This document shows positions 50,641 through 63,585 of a stretch of 64,000 bases of DNA, one piece after another (the first letter of the stretch is position 1; every line of letters starts with the position of its first letter). The notes below the pieces were generated by a model. It was not told the DNA's origin. It worked only from the letters and a program-made list of their open reading frames with translations, and did no database searches. The translations under genes and the position numbers were made by a program. Source of the DNA: Lutjanus erythropterus (lineage: Eukaryota; Chordata; Actinopteri; Lutjaniformes; Lutjanidae). Location of the stretch: NCBI GenBank assembly GCA_020091685.1, contig CM034599.1, positions 923,546-987,545 on the forward strand. The letters run 5' to 3'.

Positions 50641-51410
50641 TGTAAGAGATGCTCTGATTTTTCATCTAGCGCCATCATCAGGTCAACATTTCAATGTGTC
50701 CAACACTGACATTAGAGGAACTGCAGTTCTTCTAATGTCCACCTGAGGCTCCAAAAGTGAGTCAATCCCCATAGAGCCCCATAATTTAAAATGTCAAACT
50801 TTACAGCCTGGTAGAAAAATCGGTTTTGGTCTTTTGGTTTGTAGATAATCTCCCTGTTCATGACAACTGTGTGGGGCTGAATTTTTGTACAACTCATCCC
50901 TTTAAAATTATACTGAGGCTTAAAGTTATGCATAATTAAAGGCGTTGCCTTTTTGAGCGACAGGTGGCTTACTGCTGGGAAGCTGCTTCATTTGGCTGCC
51001 TGGGCTCCATGTACACTCCACCTCTGTGCCCATGATTAGATTAGTCGGGATTTAGCTGAGTCAGGCGCTGCCAAGATGGAGACGGGTGGAGACACCATTC
51101 TGAACTTCAGAAACGCAGACTGTGGCCAAATATTTATTCATCCTGTGGTGACTGCTAATTAGCTCATGTTAGCATGCTAACATGCTTAATTAAGATGGTG
51201 AACTTGGTAAACATTAACATCAGCATTTTAGCATCGTCACTGTAATTGTCTTATTGACATTAGAATCCAGAGCTAACCTGCTAGCATGGCTGTGAATCAA
51301 GTCAAAGGTCAACCTGTCACCTTCACTTCCTGCTGCACATGTCAAAGAACTTGCTTCTTGAATTTGAATCTGAAGCTTGAGTGAACATGGGAGTCAGAGA
51401 GATCTGCAGA
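50641..51410. other. Spacer before the qsox2 3' end, no gene seen
   Basis: Includes GCTAACATG words around 51160-51290. No coding, RNA or repeat family is recognised. Confidence 0.5.
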
Positions 51411-53907
51411 AACAAGATTTATTCTGATAAAGTATTTACATCTCATTAAAATAATTAGTCAAAAAAACCCACACAAACTGAAGGAAACAGTGAACAGAAG
51501 CAGGAGAGTCGACAGTTTTTCATCAGTTTGTTTGGTGTTAACGTTGTGTTGAAGCTGTGAGATGATGGAGGGATGGTGTGTTCAGGCACCTGCGGATAAA
51601 ATGGGACGTGTTCATCAGCAGGGACTGAACAGTTTTCAGCAGCAGCAGCTCGTGACTCTTCACTCCGTCACAGAGTGCAACTCAGAATTCAAATCACAAA
51701 CAAAAAAATACAAAAACTGCTAATAAATAAATAAAAGGCTGAGAAACGACACCTGGTGTTACTGATCAAAGCTGTTCACAGGTATGGAGGATCATTTTAG
51801 CCAGATAAAATTCAAATGTTAAAAAAAAAGAAAGAAAAACAAAAGTAATATAAAAAGAAAATATGAAAAAATGGGAAAAAATAAAAAGACAAACATGAAT
51901 ACAATCAAACAGAACAATGAGAAATTCAAACAGAAAATGGCTGAAAAAAAATCATTTTACTTTATGTTTTATACACCTTAATTAAAAGTAAATTAAGAAA
52001 AAGGAAATACATATTTAAATGATAAATAATTTATATGAAATGGAAAATGAAATGGAAAAATCTGATAATCTGATCTAAAATTTTAAATAAAAACATTAAA
52101 AACATCTTGATATTTTAGTTTTCAGTTTAGAGTTTCAAATCGGACTTTTATTACATGTTTTCTTGTCTTTATTTTAACATTTTAACACTGAATCAGATTT
52201 AAAAAACATACAAGCTTGTCATTTATTTGGACACTAATACATTTATTATTCACAGTAACCATGTCTCATTGACATTTAAATAATTATTCATTTGCCATTT
52301 TCTGTTTGAACTGAAAATCTCCATTTTCATGTTATTTCTGGGTAAAACTGTGGATTCTTCTGGACAGATTTGAACATGAGTTTGAGTTTTAATTCAATAT
52401 TAAAATATATCAAACATGGGACTTCCTTAGATTTTTGTCCGAGCTGTAGAACACGTTCTGACTCTCTGCTCGTCTGTGACAGCAGCCTGGTCACTGTGAC
52501 ACTGTAGGAGCGACGCCCTCTAGTGTCCGTTTCACGCCCGTCAGGCTCCACAGTCAGGTGAGTAATAAGTAACATACAATGTTTGGGTAGACTTTTAAAA
52601 TAAAGGCACGAAAACTACCTAGTCAGTTGAGGAAGAGATCGTAGTTTGAAATAAGTGAGTAAGTTAATGTATTTAATGTAATATAACTTGATTACACTGC
52701 CTAAGTTAATGTATGGAAGTTTTATTACGTGTGTTAAAGGAGACATATTATGCTAATTGTGAGGTTCATATTTTTATTTACAACAGGTTTAGAGAGTTAA
52801 TGTTCATAAAACACATTATTTTTCTAATTCTGGATGTTTTTGCAGCTCCTTTATTCCCCCTCTGTCTGAAACACTCCTGTCTAACGTAAAGCTCAGTCTG
52901 CTCTGATTGGTCAGCTCCCCGCTCAGGAGGGCAGGCACCGCCCACTGTGACTCACCAGCATGGTGGAAAGAGTTCTGAAAGTCTGTACTCAAATACAAGT
53001 AATGTTACATCGCTAAATATTACTCAGTTCAGGTGTTAGAAAAGTACTTCAGTAAGAGTACAAAGTACTGCTGTTCCTCCTAATTAATTTTTTTTTCTGT
53101 TGTTTTTCCTAATTTTACGTCTTAATTTTCCTTACTGAACAAATGTCTCCGTCAGACAAAACAATGTCCAATGAGGTGCAGTTACTGCCATAAGTACTGA
53201 TTAAATACTCATGAATACATTTTTAATGTAGCGTACGAACGTGCGCTCCACCTGGTTTCACATGTTTGGACCTATTTTTCAACTAGTGATCAGTCTAGCA
53301 ATAATTTTTCCAATTATCGATCAGTTGTTTGGTCCACAAAATGTCACAAAATATTGATCAGTGTTCTCTTGTTTTGTCCACAACTCAAAGATATTCAGTT
53401 TATTGTCAGAGAGGAGGAAAGAAACCAGAAAATATTCACATTTAAGAAACTGAAATCAGAGAACTGGGAACTTTTTTGTTCTTTAAAAATTACTCAAACT
53501 AGTGATGAAGTAGTTTGAAGGGCGGGGCCAGTGGCCAGGCTGCTGTGAGAACGTGTTGACATGTTGGAGACGTCAGGTTTGATTTGATGATGTCACCTCT
53601 TTCACAGTCTCATGACCTCCATCACATCCAGGTGTGTTTGTGAACATTTTGTTTCAACCTGTTTGAGGTCAGACAGCAGGAAAAAAAATGATTGAAATCT
53701 AAACTTTTCCACATTTGAGCAGCTTTCCTGCTCCCAGAGTTGGGAAACAGCCTGTAAGCTTAAGGGAGACCTTAAGATACAACTTGTGACGCACGAAGCG
53801 CTACGAAGGCTCTGGGAAACGGGGCCCTGATCAATAATCAACCAATCAATCAGTCTGTCTGTCTGCAGAGATCCGTTCATCAGGACGGGTTCATATTTCA
53901 CAGTAAA

Positions 53908-53986
<79 letters not shown>

Positions 53987-54404
53987 CCCAGTGTTGATGG
54001 AGGGGGCGGAGCCTGAGAGGACAGGTGAGTCATCTGTCTGTCAGCAGCTTTTGGCACAAAGTTAACCAGTTCAGGGTCCGGTCTGATCCGGTCCAGGTCA
54101 GTCCCAGTGTGATACTGGCCTCTGAACCCAACCAGCTGGTCCGGTCCAGGCGTGACCGTAGACAGACTTTAAAATAAATAAATCCACACCTGAGAGTCTG
54201 ATCTAGGTTTAAATCCAGGGTCCACATCTGACACCCGAGAGTCCAGAATCTGACCGGAGTGGGGTGCAGACGGTGAGGTCCGGGTCCTGATAAACCAGGG
54301 GGAAAGACCCTTTAATGACCCACTCATTTCCTGAACCAGAGCTGGGTTAACAACCAGTCCTGTATAAACCGGTTCAGCCTGGGTTAAACCGGTCCGGTCC
54401 GGCG
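51411..54404 (-). other. qsox2: qsox2 3' untranslated region (proposed)
   Basis: Reverse-strand AATAAA at 51418-51423 and the absence of any other exon suggest a 3' UTR of up to 3 kb. It contains AT-rich stretches (51800-52330) and a long AC microsatellite at 53911-53985. Earlier poly(A) sites are possible. Confidence 0.4.
53911..53985. repeat. AC microsatellite
   Basis: About 37 uninterrupted AC units. Confidence 0.95.
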
Positions 54405-56029
54405 TCAGACGTGGAGGCGGGAGTAGCGGAGTTTCCACCTCCTGGATCGGACTCTGAAGAAGAAGAAGAGGAGCATGATGAAGAGGCAGGAGCAGACGTA
54501 CAGGACCACACACAGACTCATGTCCACGCTGTTGAACCCCAGACCCAAGATCCACACTCCTCCTCCTCCTCCTCCTCCTCGTGGACCCACCGCCTCCCCC
54601 CGCTCCTCCCCTCTGTGTCCTCCCCCAGGTCGAGGCTGATCTGGCTGCGCCTCAGCTCTCCTCTCTGCCTCCTTCCTTTCTCCTCCTCCTGTTTGCTGCT
54701 CCTCCTGAGGTCGGCCAGTCCATACATGACCAGGATCAGGGTCAGGGGGAGGCGCGGGGAGTCGTGGGGGTGTCAGGGAGTATTTTGGGGACAGGTTGGA
54801 CGCGCTGTAGTGCTGTCGGAGGAAGAGGAGAACATTGTCATGGTTCCACACGTGGACGCCGTTTTTCTCCTCGTGGCAGGAGGAGCAGAGGGAGGGGCTG
54901 GGCCACGGAGCTTTAGGGAAGAGGGGGTCATCACTTAGAGAACCTGGAAGAGGAGAGATTATTATTCAGTGTGAATATTTTCTGACATTTTATGTAACAA
55001 ACATCTCATCCTGGAAAAATCTGATCACTATTTGAAAAACGTGAAAACAGGTGGACGTACATGGATTTTTCAAGAGTCAAGATTGTGACAAGATCACTAA
55101 ATTTCTTCTCTCCTCTTTTTATTTATTTGGTGACCCAAATAAAATCTCCTGTGAACCACCTGTGGGTCCTGATCCAGTGTTTGGGAATGACTCCATAATG
55201 AGTTGGAGAGTTACCCCTAATTTCCACCAGGCGTGGTTGCATCGCATCACGGCTGCGCTGCGGCACTCAGCCCAGTTCGAAGCCATTCTAGTCAGTGCTT
55301 GTGTTTCCACCAGAAGCGCCGCGGCGTGTTTCAGATGCTTCCCAGAAGCGGCTCGGCGCTCTGCTCCGTGGAGAATACACACCGAGTCTATTTTTGATGG
55401 ATGCCGTGTCAATTAGCACAGAGCAGGTCAAACGGGTAGGAAGTCAGACACGGAAAAGGCAGGGAGGATCCAGTTAATTTTCAAAATAAAAGATCCTGTG
55501 CAGACTCACAATCATAAAGACAGAAAATAAACAATTTAACTACGTAGCCTGTTTATCCATGATAGAAGCACAAAGAGCAAGGAAAGAGGACTTAATCAAC
55601 AAAATCAGAGCAAGTCAACAGAACCAGACGGGCAAAACGCTGCGCTGCTGAAACGCTTCTGAAACGCTGCTGATGGGAAATGCAGTCGCTCGTATGACGG
55701 AACAAAACCGCAGCGCACACGCGACATCACAAACCCGCATCTGGTGGGAATCCCAGGTTAAAGTGTGCGTCCCAGCGCACCACAGAGCGTCTCTCTGGTC
55801 TGCTCTTCACAGATGGAACATGATGGTTTTTAAAAGGAAAAAAAACAACTTCATGTTTTGAATTTAATGCCAAATTTACAAGAAGACACAAATGATTTTT
55901 GTCATTTGTCAATTTGTCATAGAAAGAGTTTCACAAAGTTTATAAAGTTTCTTCTCACTTACAAACTTCCAAAATCACATGATTTTTTTTTGCATCAGCT
56001 GACTGGGCAGTCCTTTGATGTAGACCAGG

Positions 56030-56075
<46 letters not shown>

Positions 56076-56833
56076 CTGACAGTCTGTAGTTGACTCTGTT
56101 GTGTTGGTTCCACAGCCACAGGACCTGTTCCTCTCTGTTCTGCACTTGGTCCATGGTGGCGGCGGCGGCCTCTTCGAAGTGCCGTCCACACTGCTCGCAG
56201 CCAAAGAACGTCCTTATGTAGCGACGCATCACCTGCAGCACTGGAGCCGCCTCGCCCTCTAGACCTGCAGGAGACGGTCACATGACAGACTGATTCATCC
56301 AGCTCCGTCTGACCCATCATACCTGGAACTTAAATCCCAGAAACTACTTTTTAAAGGAACTAAAAGGTTCCTTCAGCCCACTGTTGGCTGAGTTTCCACC
56401 GCGGTCGAAAGACCCACAAATATTAGACAAATTAGTCCACTGATGTATGAAAAAGTTTTTTCACACCATTTTTGTGTGCAACGACAGGCCTGACTGTGAA
56501 CAAAAACCAAACCAGTTTGCAGCTGCAGATTTTAAAAATGGCGACTGAAATAAAATGCTGCAAGTACTCGACCAATCAGAAATTCTCAGTGCTGTAAACC
56601 CCACCCCCAAAGTTCCATTAGTTTGTGTGCGTGTGTTTGTGTACCTGTGTTTTCCAGGGCGGTGGGCATGGCGTCATGTTGGACAGTCAGCATGTGGAAC
56701 AGAGTCCAGAGGGAACATGGGTAACCTCGAAGCCCTGCCCTGCTGCCCTGGCAACCGACCCAGCGAAGCTCCGCCCCCAGAAACACACCTGAGATCTGGA
56801 CAGGAAACAGGAAGTCAGCTGCTGTTCTATATG

Positions 56834-56873
<40 letters not shown>

Positions 56874-59800
56874 TCACCCTCATTTTGTTATCCACCAGGT
56901 CCAGGATGGCCTGGTAGGGGATTCGCTGCAGCGGCAGACTGAGCAACCAATCAGAGAGAGTCTCCATCAGCTTCACCACAGAACCTCCACCTGGATACAA
57001 CTGCAGAGGTAGAGACAGAGACAGACGGAGACAGAGACAGAGACACAAACAGAGACAGACGGAGACAGACACAGACAGAGAGACAGACAGTATTTATTTA
57101 ATTTGACTGATTGAAATTCCAACTGATCTTTTTACTAAAAAAGTGATCAGATTAAACGAGTTTTCATGCCTCAAAAGTTATTTAATCAGAACAGAACTTC
57201 TTTGTCAAACTGCTTCCACCTGCTGTGAAGCATCTGATCTTCTGGAAATAATAAAACAGAAGAAGAAGAAAACTTCTCCTGGAGAACACTGATTTTTCCA
57301 TCATGTAAACAGGTCACCAGGTGTCTAATCAGCTGTTCACGTGTAACAGGTCAGTAGACAGGAAGAAGAACATCAGAGCAGCTGGATGAAAGTACAGACT
57401 CGTCCTTTAAAAAAGTCTAAACATGAACCAGCTGCTGAACAGTTTGTTCAAGTTCAGTCTGAGAGGAGAAACTCTGCTGCTGACTGATACACACTCAAAC
57501 ATTTAAACCACTGGTTCCCAACCTGGGGTCTGGGCCCCCCTGAGGAGGGCGCCAGAAATCAAAGTAGGTCCCCAAGACTGTTTCTGCTCTGAGGTCCTCA
57601 AAAAAAGATTTGCACATGTCGACTAAAATCACAGTTTCAGGGTTCCTCCATCTTTTCCAAAGTCAAATTCAAGCACTTTTCGGTCTTTTCCAGTTCCTTC
57701 CAGCTGTGGTAAACAACATATTTATACACAAAATGAGTTTTTCACCTATTCATCACATTAAATCGGATGTTATTGTGCTTTTATCAACCAAAATTATGTT
57801 TTGTAACAGAATTCTACAGATGAGAGACAAATGAAAGGAAAACACGACAAAGTTTCATGTTTAAAATGTGTCTGTAAGTAAACTTAACTTCCTGTTAGTT
57901 GTACATTTCTGCAGCTTTCTTTAGATACAAGTAGGGGGCGCTACAAGGAAAAAAGGTCGGGAACCAACCACTACAGATGAGACTGTCCTCATCTTCATAG
58001 CATCAGCAGCTGAGGCTCATGGGTATTGTAGTGTTTAAAGACAGAAAAAAAAACATCTGTCATTGGCAGCCTCTACTCATTTATCATCCGCTGCAGCAGA
58101 ACCAGAGGTATCGTCTTTTTTTTCGTCAAAACCTGCCTACATTACCCATGATGCACCTCCGTGTGGTCAGACAGTTTCTGAGCTTTCAACCTGACTGACA
58201 GAGAGAATTTTTATTTTTTAATAAACTGATTTAAACACAATTATTTTATTATAACGATGAAGTAGACTTGAATCTGAAGAATAAATGAACCGTAAACAGT
58301 TCAACGTTTACTTACATATAACAATAACTCACATAATCAATCAAATAAACTACAAGAGTTCTGTTGTTACCTTGGCAACCAGAGTGACAAAGTCCTTAAA
58401 GACCTTCAGCTCCTCCCCCTCCAAGGAATTATGGGTAGCCAGCTCGACTCTCAGCAGGTAGTGGAGAGCTGACTCCAGATCAGCCGTGTACACCTTCGAC
58501 CTGCAGACGGACAGAAACGGGTTTACTGAAGATCCGCGATCTGAACCTGAACCGAGTCGATCCGGTCTGACCGAGTCTCTGACCTGTCGAAGTCTCTCCA
58601 GGGTTCTGTGTTCTGTCTGTCCTGCAGCGCCCCCGTCTGACCTCCACTGGAACTGCTGCTGCTGCTGGACGGCTTTGACCTGCGCTGGACGCCAGGTAAC
58701 GTCCTCAACAAAGAGGAGAAGAAGAAACGCAGCTTCTTCTCACTGTAGAAGAAGAAGAAGAAGAAGAAGAAGAAGAAGAAGAAGAAGAAGGTTGTTGGTG
58801 CAGGTTTATAAAAACACTTTCAGTATATTTACACAATTAATAGTTTAGATGCGACTCATGTTTCTGCTTTGCCATTTTGGTCAAATCCTTCTTGAAAAAA
58901 TATACACTGGGGTGTTTATTGATTTAAAAAAAGCACTGACCATGACTTATTAATCAATAAAGTGGAAAGGCGTGTCATCAGTTTGTCGAACTGGCTGAAT
59001 AACTACAGTGTATATGAAGCGGGAACAGTTTGAGCTGATTGGTGAATTTAAATCTTCATGTTTGGATATTACTAAAGGCTGATTTGTTCTGTATGTTAAT
59101 GATGTACATGAGGTATCAAATATATTGAAATGTGTTTTATTTGTGGAGGATATGAAAATTTTCTGCTCTGGGTAAAAACTTTGAGCCACATCAGAAATGA
59201 GTCCATTAAAGATTTGTGGTTTGACTCAAACAAATTATCATTAAAGTTGAATAAAACTAAAATCATGTTGTTTGAAAATAAAATAAATACTCAAGTATTA
59301 TTATGACAGATAATGTTATTATTGAAAGAGACCACAAAATCAGCTGGAAACCACAAATAACATTTGTACAAACAAGTTCTGATCATAAAGCACCGCACTG
59401 CTCTCTGGTATTTAAAAGATTGTGTAGAGGTTTGGAGGGAAACACCTACAAAACCTTCCAACAACCATGACGCCAAAAAAGAGCCATAAGAATATTTAAC
59501 AAAGTTGGATATCAGGAGCACACTAATGACGCCTGTTTATAAAAGTTACATGCACTGAAATTTAGAGAGTCATGAACAAAACAAGAAATATCTTACTTCC
59601 TGGCGACATACAGAACTTAAGAGGTAAATGAAATTTGAAGCGATGCTCCTGAACGAACGAGCAGATTCATCTGTGACGTCAGTTTGTGGGTGAAGAAATC
59701 AAACAAAGTAAAAATATCACAATGCACAAAGAAATGATTTTTGTGAGGTTCAGAAATAATTAAAACAAAAATAAAAGTAGAAGTACAGTGGTGTAACTGT

Positions 59801-62773
59801 GGAGTCGACTGATTTGGAGGACAGTGGAATTATATAATCGATTGATTATTGATGGATTAGTATAGATTAGGGGTTGGACAAGCATGATGCTTCTTCCTGC
59901 TTCTTCTCAGACATCAAACATTCATTTATGTTTCTCACTGAAAATTGAATGACACATTTGTGAGTTTAAAGTGAGGACATCCTGTCTGGTCATGACTTCA
60001 GACCTGTTTGAGCGTTCAGATCACAAACACCTTTGTTCATATTAATATATCGGTTCAGGCAATTTAACACGTAGTTTATAGACAACATTATCATTGGTAA
60101 TGATAATGAACTGTGTATTTTATATTAAACTGTAACTTTATTCACTTGATGCTGTTCATCCATGTTGTTTATGTTGTTTTTCTTCTACTTTTGCTGCTTC
60201 TATCATTGCGGCCTGTGTGCGGCCTGTGTGCGGCTTGTGTGCAGCTTGTGTGCGGCCTGTGTGCGGCCTGTGTGCGGCCTGTGTGCGGCTTGTGTGCGGC
60301 TTGTGTGCGGCCTGTGTGCGGCCTGTGTGCGGCTTGTGTGCGGCCTGTGCGCGGCCTGTGCGCGGCCTGTGCGCGGCCTGTGCGCGGCTTGTGCGCGGCT
60401 TGTGCGCGGCCTGTGCGCGGCCTGTGCGCGGCCTGTGCGCGGCCTGTGCGCGGCCTGTGCGCGGCCTGTGCGCGGCCTGTGCGCGGCCTGTGAGCGGCTT
60501 GTGTGCGGCCTGTGTGCGGCCTGTTTGCGGCCTGTGTGCGGCCTGTGCGCGGCCTGTGCGCGGCCTGTGTGCGGCCTGTGCGCGGCCTGTGAGCGGCTTG
60601 TGTGCGGCCTGTGTGCGGCCTGTGCGCGGCCTGTGTGCGGCTTGTGTGCGGCTTGTGTGCGGCTTGTGTGCGGCCTGTGTGCAGCAGCACGGTTCACTGT
60701 AAAACATCATGTTTTGGACATTCTCAACGAAATATTAACCAACAATTCATCACATGACAATTCAAAAAGGGTGTCCAACAGTAGAAGAGTCCTATATAGA
60801 AAAGTTCTGATTATTAGAGATTTGGTCATTATCAGGATCTTATATTGTTTGTGTCGGGCCCTCAGCAGCCTGATCAGTTTCTCATGTGGCCCCACATGAA
60901 AAATAAAAGCCCACATTTATAATAGACATATTTAATTTATTTATTCTTATCTTTAACAACCGTCTCTCATTATTTACATCAGAGCAGGTCTGCTGTTGCT
61001 CCAACAGTTTATCAACCCTCACGACTTGAAGACATTTTCTACTCAAATAAACAGACAGAAATATTCTCACATTAAAGAATTATTGAGTTTTTTGACTCGT
61101 CACTGATGGATGAAGGTGAAATTCATCATTTTAAGCTTTATTATTTATTTATTTGAATTTTGTTTTGTGTGTGTGTATTACGTGTGAGTGTGTGTGCTGA
61201 CTCAGACTCACACATGCAGGTGTGTGTGTGTTGCATTTGGGTGCAGCAGGTAGACGGAGGGGAAGGTTGTGATCTTCAGAGCGTCCAGCAGGGGGAGATC
61301 AGAGCTCAGAGCTCTCTTCACCTCCACACCTGAGAACTGCAACAGGTCCAGAATCACCTGGGAGACAGACAGAGGGACAGACAGACAGACAGGGGGACAG
61401 ACAGACGGACAGACAGAGGGACAGTGAGCTCCTCTGCTGTCTTGCTCAAGTTGAACTTTCTGATTTTCTTTTTTTTATTCTGGTCTCACCTCTCGTCCCA
61501 CGTACGACTCCGGCTCCTCGATGATGATGGCGGTGTAATGATCTGACCTTTGACCCAAGAGGGGGAGAAGCTCTACAGAGCTGCATGCACACACACAGAA
61601 ACACATACACACACAGAGAAACACACACACAGAGAAACACACACACACAGAGAAACACACACACAGAGAGAAAGAGGCAGACGACCACAGAGATGTCAGT
61701 TCATGTCATTTCTGCTCTTATTTCTCTCACCTCATTAGTTTTTCCTTCTTTATATTCAAACTGTGACTCTTTAACTGACATACAATAATTCATGTGGACA
61801 AAACTGAGCTGAACATGCTGCAGTTTTATATTTTTATATTACTGTATATAATGTAGGCAAAAGAGATGATAACAATTAATCAGTGATCAATTAATTAGTT
61901 GTTAAGAATCTGATCGATCATGTAAAATTTCATTGATCTCCTGTTAAATAAACATGTAAAACATGCAGCTCTTTCTATGTTCCACAGACTACACTCTTAG
62001 AAATAAGGGTTCCAAAAGGGTTCTTCCTGAAGGGCTATGGTTCTACCCAGAACCATTTACTTCTGAAGAACCCTTTTTGGAAGAAAGGGTTTCTCAAGGG
62101 TTCTTTGTATGACTAAGGGTTCCATTAAGAACCCTTTTCACCCAGAGAACCTTTTTTAGAAGAAAGAATTCTTCAAGGATTGTAGAAACCTCCAAAGAAA
62201 CCATTGCACCATAACAAGGTTCTCTAGAGAACCTCTCACAGGGGGTTCTAGCTGAAACCTTTCACAGTTGGTTCTAAATATAATTCTTTATGTTTGGTTC
62301 TAGGTAGAACTCTTTGAAAGGGTTACAAGTGAACATTTATAAAAAGTTCAAACAGGAACCAAAAATGGTTCTCTTCTATGGGGACAAGCTGAAGAACCCT
62401 ATATGGTTCTAGTTAGCAGCTTTATTTCTAAGAGTCAGAGAATGTGGGGTTGTTTGGTTTGATTAATTGATTAATTGGTTGTTAATTTGACCAATGATTG
62501 ATTAAGAACACAGATTACTTCACACAGTCACACAGGAAGCAGCTGATCTCAGTCCTGAAATACTTCAGTTAATGTTCCCGCAGTAAAAAGTCACAGATCT
62601 GCAGTAAAGAGCTGAAGACCGGAACCATGCAGTGATCTGAGGTTCTGTGTGGTTCTGGTGGTCGTACCTGTACGGTTCCAGAGGAGGACAGTGATCAGGC
62701 CAGTCCAGCTTGGTGTGGTTCTGCAGGATGTTCACCATCAGCTGTCTCACTGACTGGATCTCTCTGTCTGCAC
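54405..62773 (-). CDS. qsox2: Quiescin sulfhydryl oxidase 2, C-terminal nine exons (N terminus outside window)
   Basis: Minus-strand exons: 62668-62773, 61490-61580, 61212-61357, 58584-58742, 58371-58500, 56878-57000, 56645-56795, 56076-56264 and 54405-54943 (stop TGA at 54405-54407). Phases join in frame to 543 residues. QSOX enzymes form protein disulfides in the Golgi/secretory pathway, pairing a thioredoxin module with an FAD-binding Erv/ALR domain. Seen here are the second thioredoxin-like domain ([20 protein letters not shown]), the helical linker ([18 protein letters not shown]) and the Erv core ([16 protein letters not shown]). The redox site is [12 protein letters not shown], the FAD contact is [10 protein letters not shown] and the distal motif is LCSSCHEE. 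A final transmembrane helix ([20 protein letters not shown]) precedes [16 protein letters not shown]. The tail and VEL wording favour QSOX2 over QSOX1. The redox CxxC thioredoxin domain lies beyond 64000. Confidence 0.93.
55210..55762. mobile_element. MITE-like repeat with TTTCCACCAG / CTGGTGGGAA termini
   Basis: Left end TTACCCCTAATTTCCACCAG and right end CTGGTGGGAATCCCAGGTTA form inverted termini of about 26 bp with mismatches. The interior is CpG-rich (GCGCTGCGG, GAAGCGCCGCGGCG), typical of a fish repeat that mimics coding sequence. It lies in the last qsox2 intron. Confidence 0.65.
56034..56075. repeat. TG/CA repeat at a qsox2 donor
   Basis: On the qsox2 strand the donor of the exon ending at 56076 reads GTACACACAC and runs on as (CA)n. 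The exon ending at 56878 shows the same arrangement (GTGAGACACACAC, tract at about 56833-56872). Confidence 0.95.
57100..58370. other. qsox2 intron, no recognised feature
   Basis: AT-rich intron with a GACAGA run near 57005-57090 and nothing else identifiable. Confidence 0.5.
58747..58790. repeat. GAA/TTC trinucleotide tract beside a qsox2 acceptor
   Basis: About 14 AAG units on +. On the qsox2 strand this is a (TTC)n polypyrimidine tract ending in CTTCTACAG at the acceptor of the exon whose high end is 58742. Confidence 0.95.
58800..60200. other. qsox2 intron, unassigned AT-rich sequence
   Basis: Some plus-strand segments around 58890-59600 (for example GTTTGACTCAAACAAATTATCATTAAAG) have the feel of an old LINE, but no motif is secure. 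No gene is seen. Confidence 0.35.
60205..60690. repeat. 11-bp minisatellite (GCGGCCTGTGT)n in a qsox2 intron
   Basis: About 44 copies of an 11-bp unit. Outer copies are mostly GTGTGCGGCCT/CTT variants, and the central block (about 60345-60490) is the more CpG-rich TGTGCGCGGCC form. Because 11 is not a multiple of 3 and no phase has a stop, all six frames stay open. These frames are not genes. Confidence 0.97.
61864..62505. mobile_element. Composite repeat, copy 2: GGTTCT/AGAACC MITE within a second repeat
   Basis: Same order and orientation as 31136-31905. Left arm GATAACAATTAATCAGTGAT; inner MITE 61993-62435 beginning ACTCTTAGAAATAAGGGTTC and ending TTTATTTCTAAGAGT (good inverted termini); right arm GATTAATTGATTAATTGG. 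It lies in the qsox2 intron between exons at 61580 and 62668. Confidence 0.78.
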
Positions 62774-63059
62774 CTGGAGGGACAGACGGTTCAAAACAGA
62801 CAGACAGGTTCTGTTTGTGAATGATTCATGAAGATGTGATGGTTCTTTCTTGATGTTGAGAACAAACGATTTAAATCTTCCTGAATGTGTAAAAAGAAAC
62901 AACTGAAAGTCAGAAAGACAGAAAGACAGTAAGAGACCTTTGAGTTCAGAGTTTAATCACAGTGTGTTTGTGAGTAAAGTCCAACAGAAACACAATAAAA
63001 CACAAATCAGCTGTTTTTAACTTTACATGACCTCATGATTCTGCAGCTCACCTGTCAGC

Positions 63060-63585
63060 TGCGAGACAGGCAGAGTGAGACAGATAGAGTGAGACAGGGG
63101 GAGTGAGACAGGCAGAGTGAGACAGGGGGAGTGAGACAGATAGAGTGAGACAGGGGGAGTGAGACAGGCAGAGTGAGACAGAGTGAGACAGGGGGAGTGA
63201 GACAGGCAGAGTGAAACAGGCAGAGTGAGACAGATAGAGTGGGACAGGCGGAGTGAGACAGATAGAGTGAGACAGGGGGAGTGAGACAGATAGAGTGGGA
63301 CAGGGGGAGTGAGACAGAGTGAGACGGGGGAGTGAGACAGATAGAGTGAGACAGGGGGAGTGAGACAGAGTGAGACAGGCAGAGTGAGACAGAGTGAGAC
63401 AGATAGAGTGAGACAGGGGGAGTGAGACAGATAGAGTGAGACAGGCAGAGTGAAACAGGCGGAGTGAGACAGGGATAGTGAGACAGGGGGAGTGAGACAG
63501 ATAGAGTGAGACAGGGGGAGTGAGACAGGCAGAGTGAGACAGGGGGAGTGAGACAGGCAGAGTGAGACAGGCAGAGTGAGACAGA
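63060..63585. repeat. 14-bp minisatellite (GAGTGAGACAGNNN)n
   Basis: About 37 copies of GAGTGAGACAGGGG and its variants ending ATA, GCA or GCG, with occasional 10-bp short units. Intronic to qsox2. Confidence 0.95.

Noticed and set aside
54411..54938. A 175-codon plus-strand frame opposite the qsox2 last exon
   Set aside because: It is antisense to the transmembrane exon and is explained by GGAGGA-type composition.
55190..55480. A possible CpG-rich exon in the last qsox2 intron
   Set aside because: It has inverted termini typical of a MITE, and the flanking qsox2 exons join in frame (phase 1) without it.
60113..60899. Six long open frames over the 11-bp repeat, up to 245 codons
   Set aside because: All six frames are open because the unit has no stop and a period of 11. 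There is no family similarity and the region is intronic to qsox2.
63060..63585. A CRISPR-like array of short repeats
   Set aside because: The repeats are directly contiguous 14-bp units with no unique spacers, in an intron of a vertebrate gene.
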